Assembly: GCA_009193035.1 (NCBI GenBank) | Contig: SWDT01000105.1 | Coordinates: forward strand, 124,001-188,000 | Origin: Halicephalobus mephisto | Lineage: Eukaryota > Nematoda > Chromadorea > Rhabditida > Panagrolaimidae | DNA: 64,000 bases | Direction of reading: 5' to 3' | Part shown: piece by piece, positions 21,931 to 32,908 of the stretch | Layout of the letters: every line of letters begins with the position of its first letter | Numbering within the stretch: the stretch's first letter is position 1 | Notes under the pieces: model-generated | Told to the model about the DNA's origin: nothing | Database searches by the model: none | The model's input: only the letters and a program-made list of their open reading frames with translations | Translations under genes and position numbers: made by a program

Positions 21931-24900
21931 ATGCCAGCCTCAGATCGATGGAGGCAATTCCTCTTTTTTCTGTTTCTGATTATCCAAGGAACCAGGGCCC
22001 AACCGGCAGAGAGGATACCATCTGTTGATCCTAATCACTACCAGCCGTGTAAGTTTATTAAAAAAATACATTTAAAAAAAATAGAAATTTAAAAAAAAAA
22101 TTGAAATTTAAAAAAATTAAAATTTAAAAAAATTAAAATTTAAAAAGGCTAAATTTTAAAAAAAAATTTAAAATTGAAAAAAATTATATTTTTAATTTAA
22201 ATTTTTTGAAAATAATGTTTTTAATTTTTTTAAACATAGTTTTTTATTTTTTTATAAAAAATAGTTTTAAAAAATATTTTTAATTTAAATTTTTTGAAAA
22301 TGATATTTTTAATTTTTTTAAACATGGTTTTTTAAAAGTTTTTTATAAAAATAGTTTTAATTTAAATTTTTAAAAAATAATTTTTCAGCGAATAATCCTT
22401 GTACGGACGCGAATGGAATTCCTCAAAGATGTGTCCCGGACTTCATCAATGTGGCCTTCAACCTCAAAGTGAACGTTTCCAACACTTGTGGAACTAGGGA
22501 ACCCACGAGGTTCTGTGTCCAGTCAGGGGCCATGGGGCACATGGGGATGAAGAAGGTTTGTGACATTTGCGACGCTAGGGTTCCTTCCTACGCTCATCCG
22601 CCGGAGTTTTTGACGGATTTTAACAATCCAGAACAGGAAACTTGGTGGCAATCTGTCACGATGAATGAAGGAATACAGTATCCCAATAATGTCACAATGA
22701 TTATCACGTTCGGAAAAGCATATGATATAACGTATGTACGACTGAAGTTTGTGTCTCCGAGACCGGAATCGTTCGCGATATACAAGAAGACGACGGCAGA
22801 TGGAGAGTGGATCCCGTGGCAGTTCTACTCGGGGTCCTGCAAATCGACCTACAAAATGCCCGAAAAAGCCCCCATCCTCCCCGGGAACGAAGCCGTCGCC
22901 CAGTGCACCCGCGAGTTCTCCGACATATCTCCTCTCACCGGCGGCAACATCGCCTTCTCCACCCTCGACGGCAGACCTTCTGCTGAGAATTTCGAAGAAT
23001 CCGAAGTCCTCCAACAATGGGTCACCGCCGTGGCTGTAAAAATAGTTTTCAACAGATTGAATACCTTCGGAGATGAAGTTTTCGGAGATCCCAGAGTTCT
23101 GAAATCATACTACTATGCTGTCAGTGATTTGGCCATCGGTGGAAGGTGATTTTTATTTTTTTTAAATCTCCAAAATCGACTAAATTCGGAAAATTCTGGA
23201 ACCCGATCGACTTCCGTACTAATTTTCGGAACTTTTTGAACCAAATACTAGACTTCAAAAATTTCGAAAGTATTGAAAAATTTCAGAATCATATAAAACC
23301 TAAGATTTTTCGAAATTTTAAAATTTAAAATTCAGATGATTTTAAAAAATTTGATATATGATTTTTATAGTAATATTGTTAATTGTTTATTTACAGATGC
23401 AAATGTAACGGTCATGCCAGTCAATGCGTGAAATCCACAGGTCACGGAGAACAAGCTCTCGTTTGCGATTGTAAGCACCACACGACTGGGGCTGATTGTC
23501 AACAATGCGAACCTTTCTATCAAGACCGGCCTTGGAGAGCCGCGACTTCGGAAGAGGCTAACGAATGTCTTCCATGTGATTGTAACAACTTGTCCAACAG
23601 ATGCTATTTTGACGAGAAACTTTTCGAAGAAACAGGACATGGTGGTCATTGCATCGACTGTGCCGGGAACACCCATGGACCCCATTGTGAACACTGTGCT
23701 GAAAACCACTACAGACGACCAGGGGAGCATTTCTGTGTTCCTTGTGCTTGTAACGAAAGAGGATCCAAATCCCAGCAATGCAACGAGAAAGGGGAATGTG
23801 AGTGCAAGGCGGGGGTGAAGGGGGGTCGGTGCGAGGAGTGCGCGGGTGGGTTCTACGACTTCTCGGCGTCAGGGTGTAAGGACTGCCATTGCGAGGTGGC
23901 CGGGTCGTGGGGGAACGAAGGTCGGTGTTCGGCGTTGTCAGGGGAGTGCCAGTGCAAGATGAACGTGGAGGGACAGAAGTGCGACAAGTGCAAGCCGGGG
24001 TACTTCAACCTCTCGCCCAGGAACCACTTCGGATGCACTCCCTGCTTCTGTTTCGGGCACTCCTCCGTCTGTTCCCCCGCCGAGGGTTTCTTCGCCACCA
24101 ACATCTCCAGTGCCTTCCTCGAGGGGGTCGACAAATGGACCGCCTCCTCCCAAACCAGACTCGAGGACGTCCAATGGGCCCAACTCGACCAAGCAATCGC
24201 GATTTCGCAAGAGGACAACCTTCCAGTTTTCTTCAATGCACCACCAAAGTACCTCGGAGACCAAAGACTGTCCTACAACCAGGACATAAGCTTCACCCTC
24301 CGAGTCCAACAAGAACGCGTAAGTCCCAGCAAGAAAGACATCGTCCTCGTCGGAGCGAACGGACTCGAACTGTCCTTGCCCATCTTCGCTCAGAAAAATC
24401 CCTATCCTTCGACAAGTGAACAGCATTATAGATTCAGAATCCACGCAGATCAAGAACTCCAATGGCATCCGAGTCTCCGCGAGATAGACTTCATGGGAGT
24501 ACTGTCGAATCTGACTGCCATCAGAATCCGGGGCACTTACTCGCCGGGAGACGTCGGATTCTTGTCCAACTTCAAACTTGGAACTGCTTCGTTAATTTCC
24601 GATTCTGAATCCCCTCAACCTGCGGAATGGGTCGAAAACTGCAACTGCACAGAAGGCCACATCGGTCAGTTCTGCGAGTCGTGTGCGCCAGGGTACCGGA
24701 GAGCGGTGAAGTTCGGAGGACCTTTGACGAAATGCATCAAATGCGACTGTCATGGACATTCTGATTCCTGTGATGCCGAATCAGGAGCCTGTATATGTCA
24801 ACACAACACTGCTGGAGATACTTGTGAAACCTGTGCCCGAGGCTATTACGGAAACGCTCTCAACGGAACTCAACACGATTGTCAAAAATGCGATTGTCCA

Positions 24901-27900
24901 GAAAACGGACCTTGTGTTTTACTCAACGACGGATCGACGTTCTGTACTGAATGTCCCACTGGATACACCGGAAAAAAATGCGATCAATGTGCAGATGAAT
25001 TTTTCGGAAATCCAGAGGAATCTGTTCCATGTGAAAAATGCGAATGCAACAACAACACTGATCCTAATAGCATTGGAAACTGCGACTCGTGAGTTTTGCT
25101 TTATTTTTATTTATCAATTTTCATTTTTTATACATTTTTAACTTCCATATGGAAATTTTTGTTTTTTATCAGTTTAATTTTCAACATATTATTTACTTTT
25201 TGTTTAAATTTTTATCTTCATGTGGATTTTTGTTTTAATTTTCATTTTTCATACATTAGTTCTCAGTTTTCATATATGAATTTCAGTTTTTCGTATATGG
25301 ATTTTTTTATATATGAATTTTTTTTTCATATATTAATTCCTATTTTTCATATATGAACTCTTAGTTCTCATATATGAATTCTCAGTTTTCATATATGGAT
25401 TTTCATTTTTCATATATGAATTTTTGTTTTTCATATATTAATTTTTGTTTTTGATATGTGAATTCCTGTTTTCAGAAAGACGGGAGAATGTACCAAGTGT
25501 ATTTACCACACTATTGGATTCAATTGTGAAAAGTGCGAACCTGGGTATTGGGGAGATGCTCTGAACGAGATCAAAGGAGATTGCAAGCCATGTAACTGTT
25601 ATCTTCCTGGAACGAAAAGAAAAAACATCAACGTGGACATTCTGGAATGTAATCAATCAAATGGACAATGCGAATGTCAACCTAATGTTGAAGGACAACA
25701 TTGCGATCAATGTGTGCCTGGATTTTTCAATTTGACAAGTGGATCTGGATGTCAGAATTGCGATTGTGATCCATTGGGATCAGTCAACACCACTTGCAAC
25801 CTCGTTACTGGGCAATGCGTGTGCAAACCGGGCGTCACAGGAAGGAAATGCGACATGTGTTCTGATCGCCATTTCGGATTCGGTTCTGATGGATGTAAAC
25901 CTTGTGATTGCGATTTGACTGGTTCTGAATCCGCCGATTGCGACGTCAACACTGGCCAATGTCTCTGTCGAGACAACGTCGAAGGTCGCAGATGCGATCA
26001 ATGCAGCGAAAACAGATACGACATGAGATCCGGCTGTCTGCCATGTGACGATTGCTATACTTTGATCCAATCCAGAAAAAACGAAATAAACAAAACTATA
26101 TCCGTTCTTGAAGAAAATTTGGACGAAATTCAGAATCATCCGGTTTCTATCGACGATCCAGAATTCGAAGAAAAAATATCCGAAGCGAAAGAAAAAGTCG
26201 ATGAATTAGTCGAAAAATCAAAAGAAAAATTAAACAAAGAAGACAGTAAAAATCTGATTAGATCCATCAATGACTTGAAATCCGGACTTTCTGATGCTAA
26301 AGAATCAGTCAAAAAAGTCAATCCTAAATTGCAAAATTTCGACAAAAAAGCATCAGAAATTGATTTAAATTTAAAAAATTTAAATTTAGACAAAAAAAAT
26401 CTTCAAAAAGAACTCGACAATGCTATCGATCATGCCCAACTTGAAGGTGAACGTCAATTAAAAAATGCAAAAAATTCGGCCGAAAAATATGGTGATAAAT
26501 CTCAAAAAATGTCTGAAATTGCAGAAAAATCAAAAAATATTTCAAAAAATATTCAAAAAATAAAAAATGAATTAAAAGAAATTACAGAAAAAACAATTAA
26601 TTTTTCAATAAATGCTGGAATTGAAGCAAATGATGCAATTTTCGGAGCTACTCAAACAAGTCAACAAATAAATAATTTACAAATTCAATTAGATGAAACT
26701 AAAAAATTATTAAATCAAACAAAACAACTTGCTGAAGAAGAATTTCAAAATTCTGAAAAATCATACGATGATGCCGCGAGAGCAGTTTCGAATGTTCAAG
26801 AATTAAAATTGCCAAATATTATTCCTGAAAATTTAAAATTAAATTCACAAAAATTAAAACAAAATACAAAAGAAACAAAATCAAATTCAAATGACGTCAT
26901 TGAACAAAATCGAGATACTGTAAAAAAAGCAAAAATAGCAATTTCTGAAGCTAAAGATGTACTGTATCAAGCACAGTTGTCAGTGAATGAAACAGAAAAA
27001 GAACTCGAAGCCGTCAAAGAAGCCACGAAACGGGCCCAGGAGGCCTTCGACGCTGTCCACAACAGTTGGAACGAAGCCAACGAAAATCTCGACACTCTAA
27101 GTAGTAAGTTAATTTCCATATTTATTTCAATTTTCTTATTTATTTTAATTTCCGTATTTATTTCAATTTTCGTATTTACTTCAATTTTTATATTTACTTC
27201 AATTTTCGTATTTACTTCAATTTTCGTATTTATTTTAATTTCAATTTCCATATTTATTTCAATTATCGTATTTATTTTAATTATCGTATTTATTTCAATT
27301 TTCGTATTTACTTCAATTTTTATATTTACTTCAATTTTCGTATTTACTTCAATTATCGTATTTATTTCAATTTTCGTATTTATTTCAATTTTCGTATTTG
27401 TTTTAATTTTCGTATTTATTTTAATTTCCTTGAGAATTACTGTAATGTTAATTATAATATTTTAAACATTTTTATGCTTATTAACCTCAAAAATAGGGTT
27501 CTGTACCGTAATCTCGAAAATCCCAATTACTACTTGGATTACTGTAGCTCCAAACAAATTTCCGTCGAGAAAATTTTGGAACTAAAATAATTTTATTTTT
27601 TAAAGAATTGCACAATTTTCGAAATACTTTTTTATTTTTAAAAATCACAGGATTCTATACCGTAATCCAGAATATTCCAACCTGATTTAATATGATCTAA
27701 TTAAGAAATATATCCTACAGTAATATTGTGAAATATTAAAAATTATTTTTTACAGAAATTTTAAAAATTGTTTTTTATAGAAATATTAAAAATTATTTTT
27801 ACAAAAATATTATAAATTATTTTTACAAAAATTTAAAAAATTATTTTTTACAAAAATATTATAAATTATTTTTTACAAAAATATTAAAAATTATTTTTAC

Positions 27901-29066
27901 AGAAATTTTAAAAATTATTTTTTACAAAAATTTAGAAAATTATTTTTTTCAGATTTCCAAGAGAACATTGACAACAAGAAAGATGAAGCGCTGAAGGCTC
28001 TTGAAGACCTGGAATCCATCAAGGAAGACATCAAAGTCGCGAAGGCCACGACTACAGAAGCCGAAGAAGCCATCGGAGACGCCAAAGAAAACGCCAAAAA
28101 CGCCCTCAAAATTGCCCAAGAAGCAAAATTAGAAACAGAAAAATTGGACGAATTAATGAAAAAATTAGAAAATGGACTTGAAAAAATTAAAACTTCAACT
28201 GATGAAAATCAAAAAAATTTCGACGAAGCTAATGAAACTTTGAAAAATCTCGAAACTACAACTCAAAATTTCGAAAATCAAGCGACATCTGACAGAGAAA
28301 AAGCTTCAGAAGCCCTCAAAAAAGCCACAAGAGCCGAATCCACCGCAAAATCTCTTCAACAAAAACTGGAGGATTCTGAAAAGAAACTCACAGAGGCCAG
28401 CAGATTATTAAGTAAGTTATAATTTTAAAATTATTTAAATTATTGTAATTTTAAAATTCTGATTTTTATAATTTTAAAATTATTTAAATCATTATAATTT
28501 TAAAATTCTGATTTTTATAATTTTAAAATTATTTAAATTATTATAATTTTAAAATTCTAATTATTATGATTTTTAAATTATTTAAATTATTATAATTTTT
28601 AAATTATTTTAATTCTTATAATTTTAAACAAAATTATGAAATTTTAAAATTTCGTAGATTCTAAAATCTTCCAAAATCTATAATTCTCAATTTTTTATAG
28701 AATTTTGTGAAAATTTTCCAAGTTTTTTTCAAAATGGAGATTTTAAAATTTTTGAAATCTTCCAAAATCTATAAATTTCTTAATTTTTAAATAATTTTGA
28801 ATTTAGATTCTTTGGAAGACGTGAACGATGACGAATTGGAAAGGTTAGAGAACCTCCTGGCCGAAACGGAACAGAAATATCAGGAAGCAGAACTCGAAAA
28901 ACAGATCAAGATGGAAAAAGACAAAAAATTGACCCAAGACAGGGATCAACTAAGAAGAGACGTAAATTATCTCCAGGAAGAACTCGAAAATTTAAGGAAC
29001 ATTTACGAAAGCCTTCCTTCCAAGTGCTTCAACAAAGTTTCCCTCGAACAAGAAGGACAAAAGTAA
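21931..29066 (+). CDS. lam-2: Laminin subunit gamma, copy B (1637 aa, 6 exons)
   Basis: Second complete laminin gamma gene, divergent from copy A. Exons: 21931-22048, 22389-23145, 23397-25088, 25476-27103, 27953-28411, 28807-29066; 4914 nt, all phases close. The signal peptide ([18 protein letters not shown]) lies on its own exon, unlike copy A. Laminin N-terminal domain to about 291, LE repeats, L4 domain about 525-700, LE repeats to about 1047 (CDDCYTLIQ), coiled coil about 1050-1620 with very Lys/Asn-rich, AT-rich coding, C-terminal [17 protein letters not shown] with the conserved Cys. Only three intron positions are shared with copy A (after the N-terminal domain, after the NCDS LE repeat, and in the coiled coil at LE/LS|N). 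Both copies look functional: no stops, all Cys spacing kept. Which copy is expressed where cannot be told from sequence. Confidence 0.93.
22714..23034 (+). repeat. Gene-conversion tract 1, copy B side
   Basis: Matches copy A 11880-12200 (inverted orientation) with three substitutions in 321 bp; the adjoining codons on both sides diverge at once. Confidence 0.85.
23777..24195 (+). repeat. Gene-conversion tract 2, copy B side
   Basis: Matches copy A 8928-9346 with about five substitutions in 419 bp. Strongly GC-rich (runs such as GCGGGGGTGAAGGGGGGTCG) in an otherwise AT-leaning gene. Confidence 0.85.
24652..24916 (+). repeat. Gene-conversion tract 3, copy B side
   Basis: Matches copy A 7686-7950 over 265 bp with no difference found by eye. 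Confidence 0.85.
25230..25470 (+). repeat. Minisatellite in laminin B intron 3
   Basis: About nine ~25-bp units around TTTCATATATGAATT; the frame that runs from 25096 is a product of this repeat. Confidence 0.8.
27110..27440 (+). repeat. 18-bp minisatellite in laminin B intron 4
   Basis: About 18 units of TATTTCAATTTTCGTATT and variants directly after the splice donor at 27104. It stays open in the exon's frame, so a gene finder could wrongly extend the exon into a Phe/Ile repeat; the GTAAGT donor and matching acceptor at 27953 argue against that. Confidence 0.85.
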
Positions 29067-29122
29067 ATCCATCCATTTTGATCTCCCCCTTATTGTAACT
29101 GATGCCGTTTACAGTCCTCCAA

Positions 29123-29527
29123 GTTACCGTATTCAAATGAACAAGAAAATCGTTACGGGACCAATTTTGAAATTTATTTTATAAAAAATAATAAAATTTA
29201 AAAAACTGGTCCTGACACGAATTCTGTTTATTAATCCATTTGAATACAGTAACCAGATTATTCAAAGTTACCGTATTCAAATGAACAAGAAAATCGTTAC
29301 GGGACCAATTTTAGGATTTCTTTTTTTATAAAAAATAATAAAACTTAAAAAACTGGTCCTGACACGACTTCTGTTTATTAATCCATTTGAATACAGTAAC
29401 CAGATTATTCAAAGTTACCGTATTCGAAGAAATTAAAAATCGTTCCAGAATTGTTTTTAAAATTTATTTTTTATAAGAAATTGGTCTCGACACGATTTCT
29501 TTTCTTTGTTCATTCAAATACAGTAAC
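29123..29527. repeat. Three tandem hairpin-forming repeats downstream of laminin B
   Basis: Units starting at 29123, 29277 and 29414. Each begins GTTACCGTATTCAAATG and ends with the near-complement CATTTGAATACAGTAAC, so each ~130-bp unit can fold into a long hairpin; CGGGACCAATTTT pairs with AAACTGGTCC inside. Confidence 0.8.
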
Positions 29528-30349
29528 TTGGTTTGTTTTTCAAAGAAAAACAATTTTTTTATCATTTCGATAACGAAGTATATTTCCGTTCAGGACCGTT
29601 TGAATGAATTTTTTAAAATCTTGATATTTTTCGTTGATTTTTAAAATTTTGAAATCAACATAGATCAAAGTATTTAAAAAAATTAATTTTATTCAAAAAG
29701 TTAATTTTATTTTAAAAGTTAATTTTATTCAAAAAGTTAATTTTATTTTAAATAATTAATTTTATTTTAAAAATTAATTTTATTTTAAAAAGTTAATTTA
29801 TCGGTTCTTGAATAGAAATTTATTAAATTTATCGAAAAATAATTAAATTTACGTTTTTCTTTAAAAAATCAATAATTAAATTACAATTAAAAAATAAATC
29901 ATTGTTCGTGACGGGACCAATGGACGGTCAAATCGGTCCTTTCCTGAGGGAAATTTCGAACATTGGTCCTGCCGTGAAAAATATTTATTTTTCGGTTGTA
30001 AATTTGATTATTTCATTAATTAACAATTATTAATTAGCAATTATTACAACTGCCAGAAAATTGATTTGAAAATTTTGTTCGAGTAAATTTTTTTAAACTT
30101 AATTTCCACATTTGAGTACATCGAGAAAAAAGGAATTCAAGTAGATATAACAACCCTACAGTATCAGGTAGCTTTGGAAATCCAGACGACTTGGGATATC
30201 GTAGATCTTCTGCAAAGTCCGTAGAACTTTGATTTTCAAAGCCGACAATTTAGTATTACTGTAAGAAATAAAAAATCCCAAGCGGAAAATCCATCCAAAA
30301 TTTCGTCGTAATCACCTCGTTCATTTCGTTCTCAAAAAATACGGTAAAA
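29528..30349. other. Gap between convergent laminin B and ePHD genes
   Basis: No gene seen. 29680-29810 is a simple array of AAAGTTAATTTTATTTT units. Around 29900-29985 the words GGGACCAATGGACGG and ACATTGGTCCTGCCGTG face each other as an inverted pair. Confidence 0.5.
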
Positions 30350-31080
30350 TCAACTTTGATTCCTCAAGCACTTAAAGTGGAAAAAACAATCACTATCCTC
30401 CTCGGATTTGATCGAAGCTCCTGATTTCCCGCAGGAAGGACACGTGTTCTGCCAGAATTCGTAAAGTTTCTCCTTCAGCATTGGGAACTTGCCTCCTAAA
30501 AACAGCAAATCCTCGGACCAGAGAGCGCATCTGCCGTGGAGGTAGACATCGATACTCGGCGGATTTTCAGTGTCTACTGGTCTTTGAGTGCCCTCAGGGA
30601 ATAGGAATACAGGGAAGTAGTCGTCAAACAGGTCCAGTTCGATGTAGTAAGGACCGAAGAGATCGCCGTTGTCTCCGTCGCAGGAGTACTCCTGACAAAG
30701 GGCACAAATCCATCTTGTATCAGGGAGAAGTTTCTCTGGCAGATCGGCTGGCTGAGGAGAAAATCAATAAGAGAGCAAAGAAACCAGAACTTACAACGGA
30801 GATCCGGTTCCACTGGGATCTCTCGGCACGTGCATCAGCATCAAATACTTCGTCGGATGAACCAGTTTCCCGTTCATGATTCTAGGAGTCTGACGACATC
30901 GCCATCTTTGGGGTCTAATACGGTGGGGATCAAGAGAGCTGAAAAGAAAACCAACCTTTTTGGAGCCGTTTTTCGCGGAGCTCTTGGCCACAGAGCGCTC
31001 TCGCACATGAACTCGTCGTCATCCGGCTTCTTCCTCCTCCTTCTCCTTCTTTTCTTCTTCTTTTCCTCTCCTGGAGGCAT
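30350..31080 (-). CDS. Protein with C-terminal extended PHD (ePHD) zinc finger, TCF20/RAI1-like
   Basis: The last exon (30751-30350, 133 aa) is clear: WICALCQEYSCDGDNGDLFG, PYY, VYLHGRCALWSEDLLFLGGK, NTCPSCGKSGASI and CFFHFKC form the Cys/His pattern of an extended PHD domain, and GDLFGPYY with 'H..CALW' resembles the C-terminal domain of TCF20/RAI1 nuclear chromatin factors. The 43-nt intron before it (30752-30794) is normal. The start is supported by CACTCCAG one nt before ATG at 31080 (MPPGEEKKKKRRRRRR, a nuclear-localisation-like run). The join is uncertain: the frame opened at 31080 meets a stop near 30880, while the frame feeding the ePHD exon is closed just upstream. An 82-nt intron 30894-30813 (giving ...DPKDGDV|WNRISV|PADLPEK) would reconcile them, with a weak acceptor. 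Otherwise this is a frameshifted gene. Confidence 0.65.
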
Positions 31081-31085
31081 TCTGG
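31081..31085 (-). promoter_or_regulatory. Likely spliced-leader acceptor of the ePHD gene
   Basis: TTAATTCACTCCAG followed by one base and the ATG on the minus strand; this sets the chosen start. Confidence 0.5.
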
Positions 31086-31189
31086 AGTGAATTAATTCGA
31101 ATAAGAAAATAATAAAAGAAAAAAAAAAGAGAATTGAAGAAAACAGAAATGAGAGAACGACCCTCTTTCGCGTCGAGAGCATTCTCTGT

Positions 31190-31530
31190 CAGTTTTTCTT
31201 TTTTCTGAAAAGACAATAGTGGAATTTGAGGTCCGTTTACGGTCGATTTTACTTGTTTTGAATATTCTTTGTCAGACAATTGCTCATCATCGATGCCAGG
31301 AATCACCTGGACTGGTTTGTTCCTTCATAAATTCCACGAAAGTTAAAAAATGAAAAGTGGAAAAACAACTTTTGTCGAGAGTACTCTTTACCAGTTTTTC
31401 TTTTCTTGAGAAAAAGTGATAACAGTATTTGAGGCTAGTTTCTAGTCAGTCTTGTTTGTTCTAAATGTTTCTTTTGGAAGAACTGTCCACTATCAGTGTC
31501 GGGAATGCCTGGACTGGTCCGGTTGTTGGT
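31190..31530 (-). repeat. Diverged direct duplication in the shared promoter region
   Basis: 31190-31310 and 31390-31530 are diverged copies (shared minus-strand words ACCAGTCCAGG, AAAAAGAAAAACTG, CTCTCGAC). Short frames across them are antisense or interrupted; I do not see a gene. They lie between the divergent ePHD and orphan genes. Confidence 0.55.
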
Positions 31531-31580
31531 AGATTTTGCGGGAAACTGACCTCGATTGCAGTCGAATAGACGCGTTCTTT

Positions 31581-31584
31581 CCAG
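31581..31584 (+). promoter_or_regulatory. Likely spliced-leader acceptor of the orphan gene
   Basis: TTCTTTCCAG ends at 31584, 15 nt before the ATG at 31600. Confidence 0.5.
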
Positions 31585-31599
31585 ATTCGGAGTGTCGAG

Positions 31600-32466
31600 A
31601 TGCCCAAGTTCTTCTCCAGGATCGTCCAGCGAATCCTCCATCGAACCAAGAAGGCAGTTATCTCGGTTCCCAGCCACAAGGACAAAGACGTTTTTTCATC
31701 CCCAGGACAGCCTCCGGCAGAGAAGATTGTCGAAGAAGTCACCCTCGTCCGTCATCACGCTTTTTTGTGAGTTCATATTTTGTTTGACATGTATTTTCCC
31801 ACCTAATTTACATATTTAATATTTGATATTTTCACCTAATCTACATATGTTCGGTTTTTCCATATTTAATTGATATGCATCTTTATTTGGTTTATATTTG
31901 CTTAATTTATATATGTAATTCGATTTTTAGGTCGTCGAAGCGTGAGAAGAGTAATGGAAGTGCCACTGGCTCCAGAAGGCCGATGAGGAGGTTGTCGACG
32001 GCGGCGGAGCTGGACCGTCAGTTGATGCTGATGCGGGACTCCAGAACCGTTCCCCTCCGTGAACCCTTTGCAATGTCCACCTCCTCTGTTGCGTCAGGAA
32101 AGAACTACCCTTTGATCTTGGTCAGTTTCGAAATCCTTGGAGTTGTTTGAGTTTCTTTGTTGAGTTTGATAAAATTTTTGGTTTTTTCAGTCTGACAAGT
32201 CACGTCTGGCGGAGTTCGCGGAAGTGGAGTACTTCGAGGCCTTCAAGTCGAGGTTCGAGTTGAGCCAGGCGACGACCTTCAGGATCAGCGAAGTCCCCTC
32301 CTATGTGGCCTACAGTAACCAGAACCACTGCTTCTTCAGGACCAGCAGGCCGTGCCAGGAGTGTCTGGAATCAGACGACGACGATCTCTTTTCCGAGTAC
32401 GGATTCTCCAGAAGTATCCCTCCGGCGGTGACGTCACACCCCACCCAGGGCTCCCTTTGTGCTTAA
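31600..32466 (+). CDS. Unrecognised 210-aa protein, three exons
   Basis: Exons 31600-31766, 31931-32120 and 32191-32466; 633 nt, phases 2/1 and 0/0 close exactly, introns 164 and 70 nt with good TTTTTAG and TTTTTTCAG acceptors. The N-terminus is basic (MPKFFSRIVQRILHRTKKAV), followed by a basic Ser/Arg-rich part (SKREKSNGSATGSRRPMRRL) that could hold phosphorylation sites, then a mixed C-terminal part with SRLAEFAEVEYFEAFKSRFE and Cys-containing RPCQECLESDDDDLFSEYGF. No signal peptide, no membrane segment, no family I recognise. Codon use is GC-richer than the flanking DNA and coding looks genuine. Divergent from the ePHD gene with a few hundred bp between starts, so shared promoter control is possible. 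Confidence 0.75.
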
Positions 32467-32908
32467 CCTTCTGCTTGATTTTTATTTTATTTCGTATTTG
32501 TAGTATTAGTTGATTTCGAGATTATTTGGAGGAGATTGGGTAAAGTCCTCATGAGTGAATGAAGTTCGAGATTAAGAAACAGTATTTTATTTCTCTAATA
32601 ATAAGTTTGGAAGTTTCTAGAACCTTCAAAATCTGACAGAAGTTTCTGAAGCCTTCCAGAATCCCGTGGGAGTTTCCGGGGTCAAGACGACAAAACTTGA
32701 ATTCTGGAACCTCGTGTCGGGACTATTTCGTGGAAAACTTCGAAATTTAATAATTACTGTACTTTTCAAAAATCCTGAATTCTCTAAAATTTAGAAAATT
32801 TCGTGTCGGGACCGTTTCGTAACAATATTTATTTTTAAATTTAATAATAATATAATCGCACAAACATGACCTATGACAGTCTACTGGTGAATCCAAAAAC
32901 GAAATCAG
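32467..32908. other. Gap between convergent orphan gene and ADAMTS gene
   Basis: No gene. Contains repeated GTGTCGGGAC(C/T)ATTTCGT words (32714, 32810) and an AATAAA on the minus strand at 32833-32828, about 76 nt past the ADAMTS stop, a likely poly(A) signal for that gene. Confidence 0.5.

Noticed and set aside
25096..25356. 86-codon Phe-rich frame
   Set aside because: Minisatellite in intron 3 of laminin B, not a membrane protein.
27104..27465. Extension of the laminin B coiled-coil exon into a Phe/Ile-rich repeat protein
   Set aside because: The sequence after the GTAAGT donor is an 18-bp minisatellite that happens to stay open; the next exon joins in phase at 27953 and aligns with copy A.
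31435..31742. Minus-strand frames of 80 and 93 codons
   Set aside because: Antisense to exon 1 of the plus-strand orphan gene, without splice partners or similarity.
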